Assembly: GCA_001931905.2 (NCBI GenBank)
Contig: MSJI02000539.1
Span: 18,548-82,547, forward strand
Length of the DNA stretch: 64,000 bases
Direction of reading: 5' to 3'
Origin: Cladosporium sp. IMV 00045
Lineage: Eukaryota; Ascomycota; Dothideomycetes; Cladosporiales; Cladosporiaceae
Part shown: positions 11,646 to 19,887 of the stretch, one piece after another
Layout of the letters: every line of letters starts with the position of its first letter
Numbering within the stretch: the first letter of the stretch is position 1
Translations under genes and position numbers: made by a program
Notes under the pieces: model-generated
Database searches by the model: none
The model's input: only the letters and a program-made list of their open reading frames with translations
Told to the model about the DNA's origin: nothing

Positions 11646-12485
11646 TGAAGTGGAAGACGAACGTGAGCGAAATTTCTCAGCTTGGGTTTGACTGCGTAGG
11701 GCCATGAAGGCGAAGACCCACGCATATGCTGTTCGAGAGAAAAAGCCAGTACACATCATCTTTACAGCGACGCAGCCAAATAGCCAGCGGCGGAGGATTA
11801 AGACGCAAGCCTGAAGAATCCGTTTCAACATCCCCCAGCGGACCACCCATAGCTTGCTCGCGCCCAGTTCGCACTCCCATCCATTCACCACGTTCCGGGT
11901 CGCTGCGAAACCCGGCAGCAAGGGAAACGAGTTTGAGGGCCCAGACTCCCGAATGAGGCTTTCTCGCCGGGCTGTGAGAGTTGTGGTTGTGCATTGGCAT
12001 TGGCGATTTTGTTTTGTTTTTTGAAGTTTTCGATTTTCAGCGAGACGGGAGATACCTCTTTCTTTCTCTTTTCATGACCTTTTCTTCCGATTATACTTTC
12101 TAGCGAGAATGAAAGATGAGATTTTGAAGATTACCTGCGATTCATCATCATGTACGTGCAGCGGTCTTCGAAGCGACTCAGCATTTCGATGGGATAAATT
12201 GCTACATGCACTAGCGAGACGAAAACGGCGAGAGCGACAAACGATGATTGAAGTGAAGAATGTGTGACATAGGAGCTCTCTGTTTTCTATTCTCTTCCGG
12301 TCCGATATCTACAAGTTCTCTTTTGCAAGGGTACCGTAGTGCCCCTTTCCCCCTCAAATATAAACAAGATAGAAAAGAAAAACTAAACGCCAGCGCTTTG
12401 TATCCCATTTTGATCTTCTTCCCAAACATCCGAAAATCATGATCAAGATACCCTCCCACCCTATGACCCAGCCCTCAAAAAGACC
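11646..12485. other. Convergent intergenic region MIS13/IDO
   Basis: About 840 nt between two 3' ends. I see no gene. It is long for a convergent gap, so a small non-coding transcript cannot be excluded, but nothing in the sequence supports one. Confidence 0.5.
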
Positions 12486-13979
12486 TCACGTAAAGCAAAT
12501 CCCCCCCTCGCTCTCCTCCGCGCGCCACACCGTCGCCAGACCAGGACACTGCTGGGGCGAAGACCTGCTGGCTCTCCGCTCGATTCTGCTCAACTGCACG
12601 CCCGCCGGCCCTTTCTCCCTGCTCAGCAAGCGGCGCGCCCAGGCGTCCACGGCGGGCTCGCCGGTTTCGTCGCGCGCCTGGCGCAGGAACGGGATGAGCG
12701 AGCTGCCGCCCGTGCCTTTGAGGGATTTCTTGTCGCTGCCGTCTTTCTCGGCGCCGGCGTTCTTGGGTCGGTGTGCGAGGTCGACTTTCTTCTCGCCAGC
12801 GTGCTGTTTCTCTTTGCTCGCGGCTTCGGCTTCGGCGCGCTTCTTCGCCGCCGCCGACGGCACGATGATGTACCGCGACACGATCTGGATGTGCTTATCG
12901 CGCAGGGCCGAGAGCATGGCCAGGCTGGCGTCGAAAGCGACGGTGAGGGCGTGGTCGGTGGCGTGCTCTTCGACGAAAGCGCGGAGGTTGGCGACCTTGC
13001 CGACTTCGCCGAGGAAGCGGGCGTGCGGGCCTGGCATGTACTGGCGCATTTCGTGGATGAAACTGGTCGGCGGGGCTTTCTTGCTCGAGTGCGGCGGGCT
13101 GTCGCCTTTCTTCTGCCCGGTTGGGCGGTGCTCGACGTTCAGGACCAGGTCGAAGAATTGGATGATGCTGCTTTGCGCGTTGCTGCCGCCGGAGAACTGG
13201 ACGTAACGCTGCTTGTTGATGGCGCCGCCGTTGTCGAAGACGACGCCGTTCGGCAGGCCGGCGTCGGCCATGTTCTTGCTGCCGGCGAGGAAGGGGCGGA
13301 TGCGGTTGTAGAAGACGTGCGGATCGCAGTTGTCGTACATCTTGGTGAGGAGCACGCCTAGTTCATCGATGCGCTCGGCGAAGTTGCGCAGACTTTCGAG
13401 CACGACGTCGCGCTCGCCGCGGCGGGCTGCTTCGATGGCGTGAAGCATCATGGGGATGAGAGGCGCGCCGCGGGCCTCAATGGCTACGCTGACGAGGTAG
13501 AACCACTTCTCGTCCATGGATCCGGTAAATGTGTGGAGCATGTCCAGGTTGGAGAGAGTGTCGGTGCGTTCGGACTCGAACAGCGGCTTCCAGTTCCACA
13601 GGACCAGACCGGCGTAGGTGGCCACGGGAGGCAGCTCCAGGCGCTCGCAGGTCTTCAAGAACGGGATCGTGACCGGTGGTGGGATGCGCTCTGCGGGTTT
13701 GTTACCACCCCAGATGTACGCATGTGTGATGAAGCCCAGAATGCTGTACGCCCTGCGCCACTGCTGGGCATCTTGCAGTCTGTCTGTTGTCAAGACAGGG
13801 AGCTTCTCCACGACGCGGCGCAGTCTCTTGCTCAGAATCAGACCCTGGAGGTTCTTGACAATGTCCTCCCATGGCTGGTAGTATTCGTCCGGAAGCACTT
13901 CGAGGGGAGGCTGTGTAGGAAGGAAGCCGTTTTCGACTGAGACGTCGAAGTCGGCGAGGTTGGGGATTTGGGCGACCAT
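12486..13979 (-). CDS. Indoleamine 2,3-dioxygenase
   Basis: Haem enzyme that opens the indole ring of L-tryptophan to N-formylkynurenine, the first step of the kynurenine route to NAD+ (BNA2 in yeast). Intronless, 497 aa. Family marks are IPPPVTIPFLKTCERLELPP, WNWKPLF, SMDEKWFYLVSVAIEARGAP, PFLAGSKN, a GGSNAQSS segment, and FIHEMRQYMPGPHARFL. The proximal haem ligand is the His in DKHIQIVSRYIIVP (matching H346 of human IDO1). After this the protein carries about 100 extra residues, first Lys/Glu/Ala-rich (KKRAEAEAASKEKQHAGEKK), then LIPFLRQARDETGEP, a conserved IDO segment near the C-terminus of fungal members. The absence of introns contrasts with most neighbours. Fungi often have more than one IDO paralogue, so housekeeping versus inducible role is undecided. 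Confidence 0.93.
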   Translation of the reverse strand: MVAQIPNLADFDVSVENGFLPTQPPLEVLPDEYYQPWEDIVKNLQGLILSKRLRRVVEKLPVLTTDRLQDAQQWRRAYSILGFITHAYIWGGNKPAERIPPPVTIPFLKTCERLELPPVATYAGLVLWNWKPLFESERTDTLSNLDMLHTFTGSMDEKWFYLVSVAIEARGAPLIPMMLHAIEAARRGERDVVLESLRNFAERIDELGVLLTKMYDNCDPHVFYNRIRPFLAGSKNMADAGLPNGVVFDNGGAINKQRYVQFSGGSNAQSSIIQFFDLVLNVEHRPTGQKKGDSPPHSSKKAPPTSFIHEMRQYMPGPHARFLGEVGKVANLRAFVEEHATDHALTVAFDASLAMLSALRDKHIQIVSRYIIVPSAAAKKRAEAEAASKEKQHAGEKKVDLAHRPKNAGAEKDGSDKKSLKGTGGSSLIPFLRQARDETGEPAVDAWARRLLSREKGPAGVQLSRIERRASRSSPQQCPGLATVWRAEESEGGICFT

Positions 13980-15261
13980 GGTGTGTTCTTTTGGGGGTGG
14001 TATGGATGCCAGACGCAGGCTTGCGACGTTGGAGACCGTGGTTGGAGGTCTGGACGCAACGCGACAAGCCCAGCCGTACTATATTCTTGAGGGAGGTCCC
14101 GTAATTGGCGATTCTTGCGAATCGGTCGAGTCAATCGTCCAAAGGAGAGCAGACGTATCGCCTTTAGTCTATCTATATGTCTGCTTTCAGCAGTAAAGTT
14201 TGTCGATGTTGTCCGGGATGGAGCGGATCGCGTGACCAAGTCCAGTTGCGCGAGAGTCGAAACCGGCTGGTCGGATGCGGTGTAGTGGGTTATACCAGAT
14301 GTATTAATCAGTGGGATGTATAGTCGAGAGATTGACAGATTCCAGCGTCAATGCCGTCGGTCGAGAGGAAGGCTGAGGTGTATTGTAATGTATTGGTTGA
14401 CTGTATGACGCTGAGGCGAAAAAAGGGTCCGAAGACGAGATGGCCGGACGGATGAAGACGGCACGTTGTTCTTCTGCGGGCGAATGCGAAGTGAAGACTC
14501 GCGATTGCAAGGAAAGAAGAGGGGAAGGAGGGTGATGGAGTGCTTGTGTAATAGTTGCCCTTGCCCTTCTTCAATATACGCGGCGTGGAAAGTTGCTGAG
14601 GAATGAATGCCCCACTTCTCGCTGCAATCTCCAAAGTCCGATGTAGGCGGATTTCGCTTTTCCCATCCGCCACCTCGAGCTCGGCCACTCGCCGAGGCAG
14701 GACCGCTTGGTTCAATAATGCGTTGATTGATTCCTTTGACTCGATTCGGATTTGTATCTCTGTCCGCGCAGGGTCAAGGCACGTGTAGCTTTGTGGCCTT
14801 GAATCATTTCTGTCCGGAAGTCACAAGGAGGTGATCATAGATGTAGAATTGCCCATCTGTGTGCCTCGAGGCCTGCAGACCGAATATCTTCACTCTTGCG
14901 TGATCTCGTGAACGCATTACACATCAATTCGCGCGGCTATCTCCGCTGCACCCCAGTCGCAGTAAAAGTTGGAAGTGAGATCGGCCCCATGGAGAATAGA
15001 ATTGCCGCTTTTTCGAGAATTAATTTCAAAGTTCTGGTCACACCAAGCACGTGCTTGATGTTGATCACGTGACACAAGTATTCGCTCTTTCACCTTGATG
15101 GTGTTGGTTTTACAAGAGGCATGATTTGTGCTTTGGTTTTTGACTGTCCAATTTCACGGAGTCCAAGCTTGATTGTCCGATTCAACAATATGACCCAAGA
15201 ACTCTCTACACGATTCGTATCTCATCAATAAACCGTCAGATCACAACAAAACGCTAGACGA
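13980..15261. promoter_or_regulatory. Upstream region of the IDO gene, with CACGTG elements
   Basis: About 1.3 kb between the 5' end of the IDO gene and the 3' end of the GFA gene, both on the minus strand. No gene is supported. Three CACGTG cores lie in the distal part: 14780-14785, 15048-15053 inside a perfect 14-bp palindrome (15044-15057, CAAGCACGTGCTTG), and 15066-15071 inside TCACGTGA. CACGTG is the general bHLH target (Cbf1, Pho4 and SREBP-like factors). Confidence 0.4.
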
Positions 15262-16431
15262 TCAATCAAGTATGGCCTCCCTTACTTCTGCAGAAGGGCC
15301 ATGTCGACCATAGCCCTTCTCTCGAAAGTCCTTCAGACCGCTCTCAATCGCCTCGACCAAACCGTCCGCACGCCCCACAGCGTCCTCTCGAAAACTGAGC
15401 CTCTCCGTTCGCCACTCGAGCCAACTCTCCGCCCTCGAACCCTCCGGTGCACTCAACAAACCCGCCGCAACATCCAGCAAAGACGTCTTGTCTCCATCCG
15501 CCTCCGTGAAAAACACAACAGCGCCGCACCCAGAGCAGAAATAGCGCAGCACGCCTTCGCTCGAATTGTACCCCTTCAGCGTCCCAAACGACCTCTCAAA
15601 AGGCACCTTCCCCTCCGCATCGAGCGTGATATCAATCGACGGCACGAACGCCCAGGACGTGATCTCCATCCCGGAGCCCAAACGGCACGAGTCGCAGGCG
15701 CACAGGCCGGCGAGGAATTTGGTCTTGTTGGCGCGCAGCCACCAGCTTTCGCTCGCGGGGTCTTTCTTCTCCTTGCACTGAGCGTAGTGCGGGATCAAAA
15801 GATCCGGCCACGAGCGGCTCGCTTGCGTCGATTGCAGGGATGGGCGGGCGATGTGGAAGCTCACGCCGCCGCATTTGCAGTGCGCTGCTTGGCGGTCGTT
15901 GCTTGAGGGCTGCGGTGGGTGTTTGTCGGTCTGCGAGGCGCGCCAGTAGAGAGGGAGTTGTGAGCCTTTGTTGGGTTCGTATGGCCAGCGTTCGAGCTGC
16001 CGGCCGCTCAGCGTCGGCATGAAATCTGCAAATCCGCCGTCGAGCGTGTCGTGAAGGTACCCGTAGCCTTTGACGTTGACGATGCCGTCGAACTTCTCCA
16101 GCGTGCCGGTCATGACGTCCCAGAAGGCCGGTTCATTCGCCGTCTTTGACAGGTTGTGGGCGAGCATGTGAGCGCCGCATTTCGTGCAGAAGTACTGTGT
16201 GATGCGGTCTGAGAATTTGAATGGCGTGAGTTTAGAGAGAAGCTCTTGTTCGGGCTGGTAGCTCGACGGTAGGTTGGCGCAGGAGAGGAATTGTGCTCCT
16301 GTAATGTGTCTGCACGAGTCGCAGGCGCAGAAGTAGGATTGCAGTGGGAGGGCGGTGGATGGGACTGTGATCTCGTGGGCGGCATCGCCGCACAAGCAGC
16401 TTGCTTTGAGCGTTGTTGAATCGCTGGCCAT
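15262..16431 (-). CDS. Tandem GFA/CENP-V-domain protein
   Basis: Intronless gene, 389 aa, with two copies of the zinc-binding GFA (glutathione-dependent formaldehyde-activating, CENP-V) fold. Domain 1 (about residues 8-150) shows SCLCGD, FCACDSCR and YFCTKCGAH. Domain 2 (about 180-350) shows HCKCGGVSFH, LCACDSCR and YFCSGCGAVV. Each domain therefore keeps its CxC, CxxC and CxxC zinc ligands. GFA proteins were named for formaldehyde-glutathione adduct formation, but for most fungal members the substrate is unknown and a catalytic role should not be assumed. No signal peptide or membrane segment is visible, so a cytosolic protein is likely. A TATATA lies about 95 nt upstream of the ATG. Confidence 0.87.
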   Translation of the reverse strand: MASDSTTLKASCLCGDAAHEITVPSTALPLQSYFCACDSCRHITGAQFLSCANLPSSYQPEQELLSKLTPFKFSDRITQYFCTKCGAHMLAHNLSKTANEPAFWDVMTGTLEKFDGIVNVKGYGYLHDTLDGGFADFMPTLSGRQLERWPYEPNKGSQLPLYWRASQTDKHPPQPSSNDRQAAHCKCGGVSFHIARPSLQSTQASRSWPDLLIPHYAQCKEKKDPASESWWLRANKTKFLAGLCACDSCRLGSGMEITSWAFVPSIDITLDAEGKVPFERSFGTLKGYNSSEGVLRYFCSGCGAVVFFTEADGDKTSLLDVAAGLLSAPEGSRAESWLEWRTERLSFREDAVGRADGLVEAIESGLKDFREKGYGRHGPSAEVREAILD

Positions 16432-17217
16432 GACTGTAGTGTTCTCGATGGTTGTCTAGGTCGAGGTGAAGCTCTTCGGTGATATTGAAGACTGTCTCAC
16501 GCGCCAGTGAATGTGATATCCTAGTATATACCGTCAATGTTTGGATTGGTGAAGTCGCGATCAGCGCTCGAGGTGCGGAGTCACGCCACATCAATGCGCC
16601 CTACAACAAGGCATGCCTCTCGACATGCTCTGGTATACGATCGCTGCTTATTCATCGTCTGGTGATGGCCAAGCAGGCAAGCATGGCTGCCTATGATCCA
16701 TGTGTTGTGAAATAGGCAGCAAAAGCACGCCGGTAGGGATCAATGATGAAGTTGCTGATGAGTGGCGCCATCACTCAAGACGAAGAAATGCGATCATCCA
16801 GTCAAGAATCGAGCTCACCAAGTCCAGCGATCGTTGAATGGTGGCTCTGATTAAGGAAACACCAGATACCGGGAGAAAAAGAATAAGAAGGTGCCAATAT
16901 TGATGCTCGCCCTTCAGAGAGGCCGCCCGGAAGTCCACCACCGTGAGCTCCGTTTCGACGTTTCGACGTCTCATGTATACGTCAAGAGTCCATCATCCAA
17001 TCTACCCTGCGTCGAACGGCATCATACATGATTATTGCCTCAATGCCATCATGTGGAGATATGTTACGTCGATACTTCAAGCCAATAATAACACGGTTGT
17101 TCCTTAGAATAGAGAGGGCACTTCTTTCTCTGTAACATCGATCTTCCTACCATCAATACATTGAACGTCCATCAATCAACTTCCATATCTAGATACCCAA
17201 AACACAACATACACAAA
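16432..17217. other. Divergent intergenic region GFA gene / small mitochondrial-type gene
   Basis: About 790 nt. It contains the two promoters and no supportable coding sequence. The short ORFs found here resemble no protein. Confidence 0.5.
16525..16530 (-). promoter_or_regulatory. TATA box candidate of the GFA-domain gene
   Basis: TATATA hexamer 94-99 nt before the minus-strand ATG at 16431. This is a motif and spacing argument only. Confidence 0.35.
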
Positions 17218-17677
17218 ATGGCATTCCAACTCCTCCGAACCTCTCGCCTCGCCAGCAGCCGTGTTGCTATCACCCCAATCGCCCGCCCATACAGTAAGTC
17301 CCATCCCGTCCAACCAATCAATCCATTGAAACCCATCTAACCAACCCCCAGTCCCAACGCAAACCCGCCCCGCCTCTTCCACAACCAACCCCAAAAACAC
17401 ACCGCCCTCAAGCGGCGCCAATCAAGAATCCGCCGAAATCAACAGCAGCCGTGCCACCGATTCTCGCAGCGGCAGTCCGGACGCGGCTTCGGTCCAGAAC
17501 CCCGTCAGCAACCCGGGCCAGGGCGGCGCGGCGCAGGCGGAAGAGCCCCAGCAGAGTTGGCAGAATGTGAGGCGCGATCCGAGCGAGCCGGACGATGTGA
17601 AAAGGGCGCATGTTGATAAGGAGGGAAAGAAGCCATTGGATGCGGCTGATAAGCCGGTGGAGGGGGAAAGGAAGTGA
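17218..17677 (+). CDS. Small protein with predicted mitochondrial presequence, unknown function
   Basis: Two exons (17218-17293 and 17352-17677; intron of 58 nt with GTAAGT donor and CTAAC branch point) give 133 aa. The N-terminus MAFQLLRTSRLASSRVAI is rich in Arg, Ser and hydrophobics with no acidic residue, as in mitochondrial targeting peptides. The rest is polar and probably disordered, rich in Ser, Pro, Gln, Asp and Lys. It contains EPQQSWQNVRRDPSEPDD and ends KKPLDAADKPVEGERK. I do not recognise the family. Intact phase across a clean intron and a start directly after AACACAACATACACAAA support it as a real gene. It is convergent, with 134 nt to the MmgE/PrpD gene. Confidence 0.68.
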
Positions 17678-17811
17678 GGTGTCTTCTTTCCTTCTCTGTT
17701 AGGGCATGGGATTCGAGGCTTGTGTACGATTTCAATGCTAGATTCTATGCATCTGCGGCCGTTACTGGGAATGCCTTCCCTTTGATCTTTCATCGTTCAT
17801 CTCAAGCCATC

Positions 17812-19257
17812 CTACCGAATCTTTCCGAGCAAGTCCTCAACACTGTGCTTCTCCAGCCAATCGATCAATTTGATGATCTCCGCAGACTTTCCTTTGCCGT
17901 AGACAGGTCCTGCCAAAGACATGAACTTCTCATCCACCCTGTCTCGCGTGAAAGGGTGTTCGGCTTCGCCCAACGGAAAAGCCTGTTCCACCGTTTCCGC
18001 CCGTCCACCACTCCATGCGATCTGCAATTTCGCGCCGAACTGCTTCACGGCGTCGTCTGTTCGCACGGAGATCTTGTCGCAAACCGCGTGGATGTCTGGG
18101 TCCGCCAGCTTGTGGTAGGCTTTCATGCCGGTCGCGGAGCCGTAGAGCAGGGCGTTCGCCACTTGGTAGTAGGCGGAGAATTGCGCGTCGATCACGTTTT
18201 CTGGATGGCGTTTGTTGGGCGTTGGGTCGCCGATGAGGGAAAAATTGGCGGAGCTCATGGTGAGGACGACGTGGTCGATGTCTGAAGGGGAGACGTGTCC
18301 GTTCTCGTGAGAGACGTGCAGATTCCCTGCTATCTCGATGAAGGCGTGGGTCATGCGGCAAGCTGGGAAGGGCTTCAAACTTGACCTGAGCCATTCCCAT
18401 TCGGAGCCGAGATTTGATACCAGGCGGTGTAGGTCTTTGTGTGGGTTGGGGCTGTATGCGTTCAAGAACCCCATCTTGCCTTCGATGATCCGCGTGGCGC
18501 CGATGACGCCTGCTTCGGCGAGACTCACACACATGAAAGCGTCGTGCACGGCGAAGCCGGGATGGAGGCGTTTGTTCCACGAGCCGTTGTCGAGGTATTG
18601 CATTGAGCCCGCTGCTTTGCTGCCGGCGAGACCGAATGCCATCTCGATGGTGTCTGCGGGGAGTTGCTTAAGGACTGCTATTGAGGCGACGGCACCGAAG
18701 ATGCCGGCGGTCGAGGTGTTGTGCATGCCTCGACTGTACGCTTCGTAACCGAGTTCGCGGCCCAAGCGGCATGTTACTTCGTAGCCCACTGCGATGGCGA
18801 GCATGAACCTTTCGCTGTTGGATTCGTTCCCCAGGATTTCGGCTTGAGCGAGAGCCGCTGATATTGCGGTCACACCTGCATGTAGAGTTCCTGGGGCGTA
18901 TGTGTCGTCAAAGTCCAATGAATGACCAAACGCTGAGTTGACAAGGCCGGCGTATTGCGGGAGAAAGTGTGGTTTTCCTTTTGCCAGCACCGAACAGTTG
19001 CCCGTGTTGCCCACGCCTTGCAGAGCAACGACGGCTTTGTAGACGTGCTCTGAGGATTCCGCATTGTCGAGAGCACCTACGACCACACCGACGAAATCGA
19101 TCAGGACTTCTTTGACTTTCTCTCGTAGCTCCTGGGTTAGTTGTGTAGTCTTGGAGTCTGCGACGAACGACGCCAGCAGCTTCGTCACGGGAACAGGTGC
19201 TGAATGTCCATTGGCGTCGCCATTGTGGCCATTCGTATTGCCGTTTGTTTGTACCAT
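17812..19257 (-). CDS. MmgE/PrpD-family protein (2-methylcitrate dehydratase / cis-aconitate decarboxylase-like)
   Basis: Intronless, 481 aa from the ATG at 19257. An in-frame GTG six codons further up is not used here. The family includes 2-methylcitrate dehydratase, Aspergillus CadA and mammalian ACOD1, which make or break C-C or C-O bonds of citrate-like acids. Motifs in the family order are: GHSLDFDDTYAPGTLHAG with the active-site Asp, Thr and His; GLAGSKAAGSMQYL with the Lys; SRGMHNTSTAGIFGA; WNKRLHPGFAVHDAF; and LKPFPACRMTHAFIEIA, with the second His. The length matches CadA (about 490 aa). The N-terminus (NGNTNGHNGDANGHS) is low complexity and not a clear mitochondrial presequence. Substrate cannot be assigned; itaconate formation is only one possibility. 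It is divergent from TRF4. Confidence 0.85.
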   Translation of the reverse strand: MVQTNGNTNGHNGDANGHSAPVPVTKLLASFVADSKTTQLTQELREKVKEVLIDFVGVVVGALDNAESSEHVYKAVVALQGVGNTGNCSVLAKGKPHFLPQYAGLVNSAFGHSLDFDDTYAPGTLHAGVTAISAALAQAEILGNESNSERFMLAIAVGYEVTCRLGRELGYEAYSRGMHNTSTAGIFGAVASIAVLKQLPADTIEMAFGLAGSKAAGSMQYLDNGSWNKRLHPGFAVHDAFMCVSLAEAGVIGATRIIEGKMGFLNAYSPNPHKDLHRLVSNLGSEWEWLRSSLKPFPACRMTHAFIEIAGNLHVSHENGHVSPSDIDHVVLTMSSANFSLIGDPTPNKRHPENVIDAQFSAYYQVANALLYGSATGMKAYHKLADPDIHAVCDKISVRTDDAVKQFGAKLQIAWSGGRAETVEQAFPLGEAEHPFTRDRVDEKFMSLAGPVYGKGKSAEIIKLIDWLEKHSVEDLLGKIR

Positions 19258-19887
19258 TATGGTATGAATGTCCACTTAAGACTGTGGAAAAAGAAAGAAG
19301 AATGTAAAGTAGGCGCTACATATGACCTACATGCCTACCTTAGCCGGTATGGAGCCCTCATTCTCGTATCATTTTCCGAGGTCCTTTGACAGGTTTCCGG
19401 TAGGATATGTTTGGATTATCCTAGCCGCGGTAGCTGATGTGACACCGGGAATAGCACGGAAGCATGGGCGACGTGGGTACTTTCGGCAGGCCGCATGCTT
19501 GCCCCTGCCTGGTGGTTCATCATGGAGGGGCGAGAGTGAGAGCTGTGAGAGGGGCAGACTGGCAGTACGCGGCAACCGGCAGTGAGGCAAGTGAAAGGTC
19601 ACGTGAGAGAAATGTGGAAGCCGCCTGGAAGTCGCGAGTGACGTGCCAAGCCCCAGTGACGATCGCGACTGCCACCTTCACTCGAACTTTTTGCGCGCGT
19701 GCGCCTGCGCGACTTCCTAAAAGAATAACGATGCGCCTTTGTTCGCTAGGCGCGCCAACGACCACGACTTCCGACAACAACTGAGTGCAGGCACCCTCGC
19801 GCTCACTCTTCCCTTCTCTCACCTTGCAACATCATCAACATCTCATCCCCGCATCGACGCAACTCTCATCAGCATCGGCGCACCACA
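19258..19887. promoter_or_regulatory. Divergent promoter region MmgE-PrpD gene / TRF4
   Basis: About 630 nt. It contains CACGTG within GTCACGTGAG near 19601 and a GTGACGTGCC close by, typical of bZIP/bHLH targets, followed by CG-rich sequence. No gene is seen inside. Confidence 0.35.

Noticed and set aside
19258..19275. Extension of the MmgE/PrpD protein to a GTG start at 19275
   Set aside because: GTG initiation is not expected in fungi; the ATG at 19257 gives the normal family length.
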